Positions 15,762-25,012 of a stretch of 64,000 nucleotides of DNA are shown piece after piece. Under the pieces are notes generated by a model. It had not been told where the DNA came from. It did no database searches and saw only the letters and a list, made by a program, of their open reading frames with translations. This DNA comes from Curtobacterium sp. VKM Ac-2922 (GTDB lineage: Bacteria; Actinomycetota; Actinomycetes; Actinomycetales; Microbacteriaceae). The position numbers and the translations under genes were made by a program. Every line of letters begins with the position of its first letter. Within the stretch, counting starts at the first letter, position 1. The stretch spans positions 1-64,000 of the forward strand of contig NZ_JALGRO010000017.1 of NCBI RefSeq assembly GCF_022815645.1. The letters are read 5' to 3'.

Positions 15762-16805
15762 ATGACCTACATCGCCCGCGACGACCGCTACGACTCGATG
15801 ACGTACCGCCGCACCGGCCACTCCGGCCTCGACCTGCCACTGCTCTCGCTAGGGTACTGGCACAACTTCGGCGACGACGTGCCCTTCGAGACGCAGCGTG
15901 CCGTCAGCCGCCGCGCGTTCGACCTCGGCATCACGCACCACGACCTCGCGAACAACTACGGGCCGCCCTACGGTGCCGCCGAGGTCAACTTCGGCCGCCT
16001 GATGCGTGAGGACTTCGCGCCGTACCGCGACGAGATGGTGATCTCGACCAAGGCCGGGTGGGACATGTGGCCGGGGCCGTACGGCCAGGGCGGCGGGTCG
16101 CGCAAGTACGTGCTCGCATCACTCGACCAGTCCCTGACCCGCATGGGTCTCGACCACGTCGACGTCTTCTACTCCCACCGGCTCGACGCCTCGACCCCGC
16201 TCGAGGAGACGATGGGCGCGCTGCACACCGCCGTGCAGCAGGGCAAGGCGCTGTACGTCGGCATCTCGTCGTACGACGCCGACCGCACCCGCCAGGCCGC
16301 GGCGATCCTGCGCGACCTCGGCACGCCGCTGCTGATCCACCAGCCCTCGTACTCGATGCTCAACCGGTGGATCGAGACCGAGGGGCTGCTCGACACCGCC
16401 AGTGAGCTCGGCTTCGGCGTGATCGGCTTCACCGCGCTCGCGCAGGGGCTGCTGACGGGCAAGTACCTGGACGGGGTGCCGGCGGACTCCCGCGCGGCGG
16501 CCGGCAAGTCCCTCGACGCGTCGAGCATCACGCCCGAGGTCGTCGAGCACCTGCGCGCGCTCAACGGCGTCGCCGAGTCGCGCGGGCAGACGATGGCGCA
16601 GCTCGCACTGTCGTGGGCGCTGCGCGACGAGCGGGTGACCTCGCTGGTGATCGGGGCGTCGCGGGTGTCGCAGCTCGACGACAACGTCGCGGCGCTGGGC
16701 AACCTGACGTTCTCGGACGACGAGCTCCGCACGATCGACGAGCACTCGGTCGGCATCACGGACGTCGACCTGTGGGCGGGTGCCCGCGCCGGGGAGGTCT
16801 CGTAG
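15762..16805 (+). CDS. Aldo/keto reductase (YghZ/L-glyceraldehyde-3-phosphate reductase type)
   Basis: 347 residues, a normal length for the YghZ group. The TIM-barrel active-site residues are visible: Asp and Tyr in DLANNYGPP, Lys in ISTKAG and His in FYSHRLD. The C-terminal LVIGASRVSQLDDN is the NADPH-binding signature. Relatives reduce L-glyceraldehyde 3-phosphate and methylglyoxal. CAGGCT lies 6 nt before the ATG. The divergent SoxR suggests an oxidative-stress link, which is inference. Confidence 0.9.
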   Translation: MTYIARDDRYDSMTYRRTGHSGLDLPLLSLGYWHNFGDDVPFETQRAVSRRAFDLGITHHDLANNYGPPYGAAEVNFGRLMREDFAPYRDEMVISTKAGWDMWPGPYGQGGGSRKYVLASLDQSLTRMGLDHVDVFYSHRLDASTPLEETMGALHTAVQQGKALYVGISSYDADRTRQAAAILRDLGTPLLIHQPSYSMLNRWIETEGLLDTASELGFGVIGFTALAQGLLTGKYLDGVPADSRAAAGKSLDASSITPEVVEHLRALNGVAESRGQTMAQLALSWALRDERVTSLVIGASRVSQLDDNVAALGNLTFSDDELRTIDEHSVGITDVDLWAGARAGEVS

Positions 16806-16822
16806 CGCGGTTTTCATCGCAC

Positions 16823-16853
16823 TTGACAGGCTCTACTGACATCCAATATGTTG
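16823..16853 (+). promoter_or_regulatory. Probable housekeeping promoter of the 57-residue peptide
   Basis: A perfect TTGACA (16823-16828) is followed, after about 17 nt, by an unusually AT-rich CAATATGTTG stretch that can serve as -10. Such a clear -35 is rare in this window. The transcript would have a leader of roughly 40 nt. Confidence 0.6.
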
Positions 16854-16899
16854 CGTACAGCGAGCCAGATCAGGTGCTCGGAACCGACCAGGAGTCACC

Positions 16900-17073
16900 A
16901 TGAGCACCATCACCGCGATCGCCCCCGGCATCCCCGCCACCATCGTCGTCCCCGGGCCGCTGCTCGAGGCGACGCTGTCGGGACTCGAGCGCACCGGTGC
17001 CCGACTGCCGCACGCGCTGGCCGTGCCCGTCATGCTGGCGCACGCCGCGATCGCGACGGTCGCCTACCGCTGA
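16900..17073 (+). CDS. 57-residue hydrophobic peptide, unknown function
   Basis: MSTITAIAPGIPATIVVPGP opens a peptide rich in Ala, Val, Leu and Pro, with one possible membrane segment near the C-terminus (HALAVPVMLAHAAIATVAY). No family is recognised. Support for a real gene comes from the strong AGGAG at 16889-16893 with correct spacing, a TTGACA promoter upstream and a terminator hairpin 17 nt after the stop. It stands alone between the aldo/keto reductase and MFS genes. Confidence 0.65.
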   Translation: MSTITAIAPGIPATIVVPGPLLEATLSGLERTGARLPHALAVPVMLAHAAIATVAYR

Positions 17074-17089
17074 GTCGGTGACCGGACGC

Positions 17090-17131
17090 GGACAGGAGGC
17101 CCGGTGCCAGCTGCCACCGGGCCTCCCGTTC
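17090..17131. terminator. GGAGGC-type terminator hairpin
   Basis: GGACAGGAGGCCCGGTG pairs with CACCGGGCCTCCCGTTCC with one A-C mismatch and one G-T pair. It starts 17 nt after the peptide stop, with no T-tract. Confidence 0.75.
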
Positions 17132-17268
17132 CGTCTCCGGTCCCGTCCGGGGCCACTGGTACCCTCGACGCAGCAAGTGTGTATCTACCGGACGCCGCAC
17201 CTCGGCGGACAACGGCGGCACCCGATGGGTCCGCCGGACAGACGCGGGCCGAGAAGGCACACCTCGAC

Positions 17269-18486
17269 ATGCTCCAGTCGCGCTCCGCAGACGCTTCCCT
17301 GATCGCCCACGCCGGGCGCTCCTACTTCCCGATCGCCCTGATCGCGCGGCTCCCGTTCGCGATGATGGTCGTCGGGGTCCTGACGCTCGTGGTCGCCTCG
17401 CGCGACTCGGTCGCACTGGGTGGCATCAACTCGGCCTTCGTCGGCATCGGGTCGGCGGTGTTCGGGCCGATGGTCGGCGCCGCCGCGGACCGGTTCGGAC
17501 AGCGCACCGTGCTGGTGCCGGTCGGCCTGACCAACGCCGTGCTGCTCGGGGTGTTCCCGTTCGTCGTGCAGGGCTCCGCGCCCGACCTGGCGGTGCTGGC
17601 GATGGCGTTCTGCATCGGTGCGAGCGCACCCCAGGTCGCACCGATGTCCCGCTCGCGCCTCGTCGCGATCATCCGGCAGCGCATGGCGCCGGACCGGCAC
17701 GAGAAGGTCCTGAGCGGCACGATGGCCTACGAGTCCGCTGCCGACGAGGTCGTCTTCATCATCGGACCGTTCCTGGTCGGACTGCTCGCGACGGCCATCG
17801 CCCCGTGGGTCGCGGTCGCCGGGGCCTCGGTGCTGACGTTCGTCTTCGTGACCGCGTTCGCACTGCACCCGACCGGCAAGCTGGCCCTCGCGCACCACAC
17901 CGACGTCCCGCAAGCGCCCGCCAGCCAGCTGCTGCGTCTCCGCCTCGTCGTCGTGGTGGTCGGGATCCTGGGGATCGGGTTCTTCTTCGGCTCGACGCTG
18001 ACGTCGCTGACCGCGTTCATGGAGACCCACGGCCAGGCGTCCCAGGCCGGCCTGCTGTACGGCCTGATGGGCATCGGCTCGGCCGGGCTCGCGCTCGGGT
18101 CGGCGGCGTTCCCGCGGGCCTTCGGTGTCGGCTGGCGATGGCTGGTGTTCGGCGTCGTCCTGCTGGGCGGGACGATCGCCTTCGCGTCGGCGGACTCCGT
18201 CGTGGCGGTCGCGGTCGTGCTGGCGGTGATGGGCATCGGCATCGGCCCGACCCTCGTCGCGCAGTACAGCCTGGGGTCGGACCGCTCCCCGGTGGGTCGG
18301 TCGGCGACGACCATGACGATCCTGGGCTCGGCGGTCATCGTCGGGCAGTCGCTCGCGTCGGCGGTCGTCGGCGACGTCGCGGAGCGCTCGGGCACGGCGA
18401 CGGCGATGCTCTTCCCCGCGGTGTCGGCCGGCATCGTCGTACTGGCCGCGGTCGTGAACCTGGTGCTGTCGCGCCGCAGGGCCTGA
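17269..18486 (+). CDS. Major facilitator superfamily transporter
   Basis: 405 residues with about 12 hydrophobic helices. VGAAADRFGQRTVLVPVG fits the MFS loop 2-3 signature (GxxaDrxGxr). The MAYESAADEVVFIIGPFLVG segment is typical of actinobacterial exporters of unknown substrate. The ATG at 17269 starts just before the first helix; GAGAAGG lies 12 nt upstream. Upstream in-frame GTGs would add a proline-rich tail. TACCCT at 17160 could be the promoter -10. No regulator adjoins it. Confidence 0.85.
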   Translation: MLQSRSADASLIAHAGRSYFPIALIARLPFAMMVVGVLTLVVASRDSVALGGINSAFVGIGSAVFGPMVGAAADRFGQRTVLVPVGLTNAVLLGVFPFVVQGSAPDLAVLAMAFCIGASAPQVAPMSRSRLVAIIRQRMAPDRHEKVLSGTMAYESAADEVVFIIGPFLVGLLATAIAPWVAVAGASVLTFVFVTAFALHPTGKLALAHHTDVPQAPASQLLRLRLVVVVVGILGIGFFFGSTLTSLTAFMETHGQASQAGLLYGLMGIGSAGLALGSAAFPRAFGVGWRWLVFGVVLLGGTIAFASADSVVAVAVVLAVMGIGIGPTLVAQYSLGSDRSPVGRSATTMTILGSAVIVGQSLASAVVGDVAERSGTATAMLFPAVSAGIVVLAAVVNLVLSRRRA

Positions 18487-18520
18487 CGCGGCGGCCGGAC
18501 GCCGCGCCGTGCTGCGGCTC

Positions 18521-18598
18521 GTGCGAGGTTGCACGGCCCGTGGCCGGTTGTTGCCGGGCACCGGGCAGGGAACCTCGCACGGGCGGCGAACCTCGCAC
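18521..18598. repeat. GTGCGAGGTT inverted/direct repeat, probable bidirectional terminator
   Basis: GTGCGAGGTT at 18521-18530 is matched by AACCTCGCAC at 18571-18580 and again at 18589-18598. Either copy can pair with the left arm. It lies between the convergent MFS and mnhG genes. The GCGAGGT core is shared with the hairpin at 4717. Confidence 0.7.
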
Positions 18599-18634
18599 GG
18601 TGCGCGCGCCCGAGCGCACCCGCCCGGCGCATGC

Positions 18635-18988
18635 CTACTCGGTGTCGTCGACCAGCAGGTCCTCGTGCCGGTAGTCGCCCGACCGGACCCCCGCCCGCGC
18701 GATCATGTGCGTCGACACGGGCACCAGGAACAGCTGGAACACCATGATCGGCAGCACCACCCAGAACGCCGTCCAGGTCCCCACCGCGACGACGATCGCC
18801 GCGAGTGCCAGCGCCAGCCCGAGCACCTGCGGCTTCGCCATCGCGTGCAGGCGCACCAGCGGATCGGGGAAGCGCACGATGCCCACCGCGGCGCCGAGGG
18901 ACAGCACCGAGCCGACCAGCAGCAGCACGAGCGCGATCCACGCCCGCACCCCGGCGGTGTCGATGAAGGACTGCAGGATCTCGGTCAC
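18635..18988 (-). CDS. mnhG: Na+/H+ antiporter subunit G
   Basis: 117 residues, three helices and a short charged tail, matching MnhG/MrpG in length and in the GIVRFPDPLVRLHAMAKPQ segment. It is the last subunit of the Mrp complex, a multi-subunit membrane antiporter that exchanges cytoplasmic Na+ (or K+) for H+ and supports pH and salt homeostasis. The ATG overlaps the stop of mnhF by 4 nt. The repeat at 18521 probably ends the operon. Confidence 0.95.
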   Translation of the reverse strand: MTEILQSFIDTAGVRAWIALVLLLVGSVLSLGAAVGIVRFPDPLVRLHAMAKPQVLGLALALAAIVVAVGTWTAFWVVLPIMVFQLFLVPVSTHMIARAGVRSGDYRHEDLLVDDTE

Positions 18989-19314
18989 GACTCGCTCCGT
19001 TCCGGGATCGTCACGTCGGTGCCCTCGTCGGACGGGTCGGACGACGGCGTCACCGCCCGGGCGACCGCGACGGTGGCGAACACGCTCGTCGCGGCGATCA
19101 CCACGAGCACCGGGATGGCGGTCAGGTCCCGGCGGATGACCATGGCGGCGGCGATCACCACCAGCACGGTGGTCAGCACCAGATCGGAGCCGATCATCCG
19201 GTCCAGGATCGTCGGTCCGCGCACGATGCGGAACACGGCGAGTGCCAGCGTCGCGCCGAGCAGGGTGAGCACGAGGGCGATGCCGACGCCCATGACGACG
19301 AGCCCGGCGTTCAT
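18985..19314 (-). CDS. mnhF: Na+/H+ antiporter subunit F
   Basis: 109 residues, three helices. FRIVRGPTILDRMIGSDLVL is the MnhF hallmark. The C-terminus has an acidic extension (SSDPSDEGTD) beyond the usual 90 residues. Coupled by 4-nt overlaps to mnhE upstream and mnhG downstream. Membrane component of the Mrp complex. Confidence 0.95.
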   Translation of the reverse strand: MNAGLVVMGVGIALVLTLLGATLALAVFRIVRGPTILDRMIGSDLVLTTVLVVIAAAMVIRRDLTAIPVLVVIAATSVFATVAVARAVTPSSDPSDEGTDVTIPERSES

Positions 19315-19895
19315 CGCGTCACCTCGGGCAGGGGGTCGGACAGTTCGGCGACGTCCTGCTTCGACCCGAGGGCCTTGATCACCAGGGCGTCGATCCGCAG
19401 CGCCATCCGCTTCTCGGCCTCGACCTGTTCCTGCCGCTCGGTGTCGAGCACGTGCAGCAGCAGGCGTCGGCGGTGCAGGTCGACGTCGGCGACGTACGAG
19501 CCGGGCACGAGTGAGACGGCGAGCGTCGCCAGGGTGAAGGTCATCTCGGAGGTCGTGTGCAGCTGCACCAGGACGATCGAGCTGCGCCGGACACCGCGGG
19601 GCCGGAACGCCACCCACGCGACCTTGAACGACGCCGCGATGACGAGCCCCGACCACACGACCAGGAACCGCAGCGCGTGCGGCACCGAGAACCGGGGGGA
19701 CAGGGGAACGGGCGGCAGCGGCAGCGCCTGGGTCACGAGCACCGCCACGACGAGCCCGCACAGCAGCGTCAGCGGGGTCCACGACCCCCACAGCAGCGCC
19801 CAGAACACGGTCAGCCCGATACCGAGCGGCACCTCGTAGCGCCAGGCGACGACGATGCGCCGGGCCCGGGTGATGCGTCGTGTGTCGTTCGTCAC
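19311..19895 (-). CDS. mnhE: Na+/H+ antiporter subunit E
   Basis: 194 residues. Two or three N-terminal helices are followed by a cytoplasmic domain with VQLHTTSEMTFTLATLAVSLVPGSY, the MnhE signature region. The tail contains HVLDTERQEQVEAEKR, also typical. Start and stop overlap neighbouring mrp genes by 4 nt. Confidence 0.95.
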   Translation of the reverse strand: MTNDTRRITRARRIVVAWRYEVPLGIGLTVFWALLWGSWTPLTLLCGLVVAVLVTQALPLPPVPLSPRFSVPHALRFLVVWSGLVIAASFKVAWVAFRPRGVRRSSIVLVQLHTTSEMTFTLATLAVSLVPGSYVADVDLHRRRLLLHVLDTERQEQVEAEKRMALRIDALVIKALGSKQDVAELSDPLPEVTR

Positions 19896-21559
19896 TGCGC
19901 GCTCCCCAGGACGGCCTGCACGTAGGACACGGGCGACTCGAGTGACTCCGCCGCGCGGGTCGCGTACCCGTACAGCGGGCCGGCGACGACGGTCAGCGCG
20001 ACCGATCCGAGCACCGCGACGGTGGTGACGCCCACCAGCATCCGGGGCAGGCGCACCTTCTCACCGGTCAGCAGGGCCGGACGGGAGGTTCCGCTCACCG
20101 GGGCGGCGTCGGTGACGGTCACCGAGCCTCCCGCGATGACACTGCCGTCGGCTTCGGAGACCGTGACCGGCGCCGGTTCCGGCGCGCGCAGGTGCTCGCG
20201 CGGCTCGGCGACCGAGGCGTGCGGTGCCGCCGGCTCGGCGGCCGGCTTCGGCCGCCAGAACGCGGCGTCCCACACCCGCATGAGCGCGTACAGGGTGAGC
20301 AGCGAGGTGACGACGCCGGCGCCGATCGTGACGTAGGCCATCGGGCTGCCCTGCTCGGCCGCGGCACGGAACAGCCCGAGCTTGCCGATGAAGCCCGAGA
20401 ACGGGGGGATGCCGCCGAGGTTGAACGCCGGGATCAGGTAGAGCGCCGCCAGCAGCGGGGTCGCCTTGAGCAGCCCGCCGAGCGACCTGGTCGACGTCGT
20501 CCCGCCGACGCGTTCCATCAGCCCCGACACCAGGAACAGGGTGGTCTGCACGACGATGTGGTGCACCGTGTAGAACACCGCGGCAGCCGTGCCGGCGACC
20601 GTGCCGAGCCCGATGCCCATCACCATGAAGCCGATGTGGCTGATGAGCGTGAAGGACAGCAGCCGTTTGACGTCCGTCTGCGACACGGCGCCCAGCACGC
20701 CGACGATCATCGTCAACGCGGCGACCACCAGCAGCACGGTGTTCAGTTGCGGCCTGGGGAAGATGATCGTCTCGAGCCGGATGATCGCGTAGATGCCGAC
20801 CTTGGTGAGCAGGCCCGCGAACACCGCGGTGACCGGCGCCGGCGCGGTCGGGTACGAGTCCGGAAGCCAGAACGCCAGCGGGAACACGGCCGCCTTGATG
20901 CCGAACCCGATGAGCAGCATCGTGTGCAGCAGCAGCTGGACGTGCTCGGGCAGGGCGGCCATGCGCTCGCTGATCTGGGCGATGTTGACCGTGCCGACGG
21001 CGCCGTAGACCAGGCCGATCGCGGACAGGAACAGCGCCGACGCGATCAGGCTCGTCACGATGTAGGTGGTGCCGGCGCGGACCCGCTGCTCGCTGCCGCC
21101 CAGGGTGATGAGCACGTAGCTGGCCACCAGGAGCATCTCGAACGCGACGTACAGGTTGAACAGGTCACCGGCGATGAACGAGTCGAGGACGCCCGCCGCC
21201 AGCACCAGGTACGTCGGGTAGAAGATCGTGACCGGTGCCTCGCCGTCGTCGGCGGCCAGGCCCTGCCCGATCGAGAACAGCAGGACGAGCAGCAGCACGC
21301 TCGCGCTCACGGTCAGCAGCAGGGCACTCAGCCGGTCGACCACGAGTGAGATGCCGTACGGCGCCTGCCAGCCACCGACCTGCACCACGATCGTGCCGTG
21401 CTGGTCGACGAGCACCATGAGCGTGGCGGCGACGGCCAGCGCGATGACCAGGACGGCGACCGTGATCGCGCGCTGGAGCTTCTGGTGGCGGAGCAGTCCG
21501 AGGGCGACCGCGGCGCCGAGCAGCGGGACCAGGACGAGCAGCGGTGCGAGGAAGGTCAT
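19892..21559 (-). CDS. mnhD: Na+/H+ antiporter subunit D
   Basis: 555 residues, homologous to the proton-pumping NuoN/NuoM subunits of complex I, with 14 helices. Conserved features include the FEMLLVASYVLITLGG Glu and the Lys/His-bearing GFGIKAAVFPLAFWLPDSYPTAPAPV region. The protein is longer than most MnhD because a hydrophilic segment of about 70 residues (Ala, Glu, Pro and Thr-rich) is inserted between the last two helices. The ATG at 21559 overlaps the mnhC stop. Confidence 0.95.
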   Translation of the reverse strand: MTFLAPLLVLVPLLGAAVALGLLRHQKLQRAITVAVLVIALAVAATLMVLVDQHGTIVVQVGGWQAPYGISLVVDRLSALLLTVSASVLLLVLLFSIGQGLAADDGEAPVTIFYPTYLVLAAGVLDSFIAGDLFNLYVAFEMLLVASYVLITLGGSEQRVRAGTTYIVTSLIASALFLSAIGLVYGAVGTVNIAQISERMAALPEHVQLLLHTMLLIGFGIKAAVFPLAFWLPDSYPTAPAPVTAVFAGLLTKVGIYAIIRLETIIFPRPQLNTVLLVVAALTMIVGVLGAVSQTDVKRLLSFTLISHIGFMVMGIGLGTVAGTAAAVFYTVHHIVVQTTLFLVSGLMERVGGTTSTRSLGGLLKATPLLAALYLIPAFNLGGIPPFSGFIGKLGLFRAAAEQGSPMAYVTIGAGVVTSLLTLYALMRVWDAAFWRPKPAAEPAAPHASVAEPREHLRAPEPAPVTVSEADGSVIAGGSVTVTDAAPVSGTSRPALLTGEKVRLPRMLVGVTTVAVLGSVALTVVAGPLYGYATRAAESLESPVSYVQAVLGSAQ

Positions 21560-22014
21560 CGGTGCTCCTGCCGCTCGGGGTGCGGTTCGTGGTGGCGCTC
21601 GTGGCCGTCGTCGGACTCGGACTCGGGGTCGGTGTCCGTCTCCGGGTCGTCGTGTCCGGCCGCCGACCGGTCCCGCCGGATCGCGACGTCGGCCTCGTCC
21701 ACCTCGACCTCGTCCGCGCGGGACAGGGTCCACGAGCGGTGGATCAGCGCGAGCAGGAACGCGCTGACCGCGAAGGTGATGACGATCGCGGTCAGGGCGA
21801 AGGCCTGGGGGAGCGGGTCGGTGATCCCCTCGGCCGACGTGCCGATCGGCGGGTTGCCCGCGGCACCGGACATGATCAGCAGCAGCAGGTTGAGCGCGTT
21901 GCCGAGCAGCAGGAACCCGAGCAGCATCCGGGTCAGGGAGCGTTCGAGCAGCAGGTAGACGCCGCACGAGAACAGCACGGCCATCGCGATGACCAGGACC
22001 AGGGTGACGGTCAT
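21556..22014 (-). CDS. mnhC: Na+/H+ antiporter subunit C
   Basis: 152 residues, related to NuoK, with three helices (GVYLLLERSLTRMLLGFLLLGNALNLLLL region). The C-terminal 45 residues are extremely acidic and then His-rich, an extension not found in shorter MnhC proteins. The ATG overlaps the mnhA stop by 4 nt. Confidence 0.95.
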   Translation of the reverse strand: MTVTLVLVIAMAVLFSCGVYLLLERSLTRMLLGFLLLGNALNLLLLIMSGAAGNPPIGTSAEGITDPLPQAFALTAIVITFAVSAFLLALIHRSWTLSRADEVEVDEADVAIRRDRSAAGHDDPETDTDPESESDDGHERHHEPHPERQEHR

Positions 22015-24902
22015 GCGGAGACCTCTTCCGTGTCGCGGCTGGCTTCGGTGGTGTCGCTGGTCGGGACGCGGGAGTCCTCGAGTCGCTGCCGGTCGACCTC
22101 GGCGCCCAGACTGCGCAGCACGTCGAGCACGAGCCCGACGACGACCAGGTAGACCCCGATGTCGAAGAACGTCGCCGTGACGAACTCCACGTGGCCGAGC
22201 ACCGGGACCGTGGCCTCGAAGAACTCCGAGTACAGGGCGTCCTTGCCGAAGAACAGCGGGACGATGGCGGTGATCGCGGCGGTCGCGACCCCCAGCCCGA
22301 GCAGACGGCCGGCGCGCACGGGGGCGGCCGCACCGAGCTCGGCGGCGCCGCCGGCCAGGTAGCGCGCGGCGAGCGCGATGCCCGCCACCAGGCCGCCCGC
22401 GAACCCGCCGCCCGCGGCGTTGTGTCCGGCGAACAGCAGGTACAGGGACAGCACGATCAGGCCGTGGAACAGCAGCCGAACGACCACGTCGAGCAGGGCG
22501 GACCGGCCGGTCGGCAGTGCAGCGCTGGTGGGCAGCCAGGCGCGTGGTTCGCCGTCGGCACGGTCGTTCGTCGCGTCGCCCGGGGCCATGTCGCGCAGGC
22601 GGGGCAGCGTGTCCTCGCGCGAGTTCACGAAGATCAGGCTGGCGACCCCGGTGGCCGCCGCGACGACGACGGTCAGCTCGCCGAGGGTGTCCCAGCCGCG
22701 CAGGTCGACCAGCGCGACGTTCACGACGTTCAGGCCGTGTCCGAACGAGCTGGTGAGCGCGGGGATGTCGGGCCAGATCGGGGTGGCCGTCCGGGACGAG
22801 GCGGCGACGACGACCACGATCGCCAGGGTCAGCCCGGCCAGACCGGCGAACAGTGCGCGGAGCACCCGGAATCGCGAGGGGTTGGCGGTGTTGATGCGCG
22901 GGGGGAGCCGGCGGAGCACGAGCACGAACGCGATGAGCGTGACGGTCTCGACGACCAGCTGCGTCAGGGCCAGGTCGACGGCCCCGTGCAGGACGAACAG
23001 CACGGACATGCCGTAGCCGGTGACCCCGACCAGCACGGCCGCCGCGAAGCGGGTCTTGGCGGCGGTGACGGCGATCGCGGCGATCGCCATCACGATCACC
23101 ACGGGGACCTGGCCCCACGAGTCGGCGAACCGCACCCGGAACTGCCACGGGCCGCCGACGACCAGGTTCGCGAGCGCCCCGGCGACGAACACCGACAGGA
23201 TCACGGTCAGGTAGTAGGGGAGCGAGCCGCGCTGCAGGTTGGCGGTCAGGGCCGTCGCGCCGCGGTCGAGTCCACGCATCAGGCGCCGGTACGTGCCCGC
23301 GGCACTCGGGGCTCCGGCCAGGCGGTGCTGCAGGGCTTCGACCCGGGTGCGCGCGGCGAAGAGCGCCACGCCGCCCAGCACCGTGATGGCGGAGATGCCG
23401 AGCGCGGGCTCGAGGCCGTGCCAGAGCGCCAGGTGCGGCACGACGTCGTCCCCGGGCAGCGACGCGGCCGCGGCGGCAGGCTCGATGCCGTGGGCGACGA
23501 GGGGGGTGAGCAGCCCGAGGGCCAGGCCGGTCAGGCCGAGCACGGACGGCACGACGCCCAGCCCGTGCAGCGCGTGCGGTTCGGTCTGCGGGACGCCGGG
23601 CTTGGTGGCGAAGGTGCCCCAGAAGAACCGGAGCGAGTACGCCACCGTCAGGACGGAACCGATCGTGACGCCGACCAGCGCGAGCCACGCCCACCCGGCA
23701 TCCGGGCCGTGCAGGGCCTCGACGAAGCCGGTCAGCACGGCTTCCTTCGCGACGAAGCCGATCGTGGGCGGGATCCCGGCCATCGAGACCAGCGCGAGCA
23801 CCGCGACCGTCGCGAGCCACGGCATCCGACGACCGACACCGCTGAGCTTGCCGAGCTCACGCGTGCCGGTCACGTGGTCGACCGTGCCGACGACCAGGAA
23901 CAGCGTGGACTTGAAGGTCGCGTGGGCGACCAGCAGGGCGACGCCGCCGAGCGCCACGGCCGGTGAGCCCCACCCGGCGGCCAGGACGAGGAACCCGAGC
24001 TGCGCCACGGTGCCGTACGCCAGCAGCAGCTTGAGGTCGGTCTGCCGCAGGGCCCGGTACCCGCCGACGAGCATGCCGAGCACGCCGAGGACGGTGACGG
24101 TCGCGTGCCACCCGTCGAGCAACGCGAACGCCGGGGCCAGTCGTGCGACCAGGTAGATGCCGGCCTTCACCATCGCGGCGGCGTGCAGGTAGGCGCTGAC
24201 GGGAGTCGGTGCGGCCATGGCGGCGGGCAGCCAGAAGTGGAACGGGACGATCGCCGACTTCGTCAGGGCACCGACGAGCACCAGGACGACCGACACGGTG
24301 ACGACCGTGCCCGTCGGGGGCTGCTCGATGATCGCCGAGAGCCTGGTCGTGCCGGCCGCGACGGAGAGCATCACGAGCCCGGCCAGCATCGCCAGCCCGC
24401 CGGCCGTCGTGACGACGAGCGCCTGCATCGCGGCTGCCCGGCTGGCGCGCTTGGCCGCGTCGTGGCCGATGAGCAGGTACGAGAAGACGGTGGTCGCTTC
24501 CCACAGGACGAACAGCACGATGACGTCGTCGGCGATGACCAGCCCGTACATCGACCCGGCGAACGCGGTCAGCACGCCGGCGAAGCGGCCGAGCCCCGGT
24601 TCGTCGTCCCCGAAGTACGACGCGCAGTACACGAGCACCAGGGCGCCGACGACCGACACCACGAGCGCGAGCACCCAGGACAGGGCGTCGACGCGCATCC
24701 CGATCGCCAGGTCGAGCTGGGGGATCCACGAGAACGACTCGGTGACCCCGCCGTGCAGTGCCCGGTCGGTCTGGGTGATGGTGAGGACAGCTGCGGCGGC
24801 CGGAGCGAGGGCGGCGACGTAGAAGGAGCGTCGGCCGAGCAGCGGGGTGAGGGCCGGCACCACCAGGGCGACGACGGCGAACGCGACGAGGACGGTGACC
24901 AT
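22011..24902 (-). CDS. mnhA: Na+/H+ antiporter subunit A with fused subunit B domain
   Basis: 963 residues. The N-terminal 500 residues are a NuoL-like antiporter module (SYLLIGH, IVPFHFWLPAAMAAPTPVSAY). A DUF4040/MbhE-like region follows. The last 160 residues form a MnhB domain (LLFAGHNAAGGGFAGGLVAGIA). The A-B fusion explains why no separate mnhB is present. GAGGAGG precedes the ATG at 24902, and TAGCCT about 50 nt upstream (24953-24958) may be the operon promoter -10. First gene of the six-gene mnh operon. Confidence 0.95.
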   Translation of the reverse strand: MVTVLVAFAVVALVVPALTPLLGRRSFYVAALAPAAAAVLTITQTDRALHGGVTESFSWIPQLDLAIGMRVDALSWVLALVVSVVGALVLVYCASYFGDDEPGLGRFAGVLTAFAGSMYGLVIADDVIVLFVLWEATTVFSYLLIGHDAAKRASRAAAMQALVVTTAGGLAMLAGLVMLSVAAGTTRLSAIIEQPPTGTVVTVSVVLVLVGALTKSAIVPFHFWLPAAMAAPTPVSAYLHAAAMVKAGIYLVARLAPAFALLDGWHATVTVLGVLGMLVGGYRALRQTDLKLLLAYGTVAQLGFLVLAAGWGSPAVALGGVALLVAHATFKSTLFLVVGTVDHVTGTRELGKLSGVGRRMPWLATVAVLALVSMAGIPPTIGFVAKEAVLTGFVEALHGPDAGWAWLALVGVTIGSVLTVAYSLRFFWGTFATKPGVPQTEPHALHGLGVVPSVLGLTGLALGLLTPLVAHGIEPAAAAASLPGDDVVPHLALWHGLEPALGISAITVLGGVALFAARTRVEALQHRLAGAPSAAGTYRRLMRGLDRGATALTANLQRGSLPYYLTVILSVFVAGALANLVVGGPWQFRVRFADSWGQVPVVIVMAIAAIAVTAAKTRFAAAVLVGVTGYGMSVLFVLHGAVDLALTQLVVETVTLIAFVLVLRRLPPRINTANPSRFRVLRALFAGLAGLTLAIVVVVAASSRTATPIWPDIPALTSSFGHGLNVVNVALVDLRGWDTLGELTVVVAAATGVASLIFVNSREDTLPRLRDMAPGDATNDRADGEPRAWLPTSAALPTGRSALLDVVVRLLFHGLIVLSLYLLFAGHNAAGGGFAGGLVAGIALAARYLAGGAAELGAAAPVRAGRLLGLGVATAAITAIVPLFFGKDALYSEFFEATVPVLGHVEFVTATFFDIGVYLVVVGLVLDVLRSLGAEVDRQRLEDSRVPTSDTTEASRDTEEVSA

Positions 24903-25012
24903 GGGGCGCCTCCTCGGGGTCGGGCGTGCAAGTCCGGCTCTGGGTGGCTCACAGGCTACCGAGAGCGGGATGGGCAGAACCTGTGCGGCCGGACAGGATG
25001 CCCGATCGCGGA

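Noticed and set aside
17104-17268. N-terminal extension of the MFS protein from GTG 17104
   Set aside because: It would begin inside the terminator hairpin and add a Pro/Ala/Thr-rich tail before the first helix without a matching start signal.
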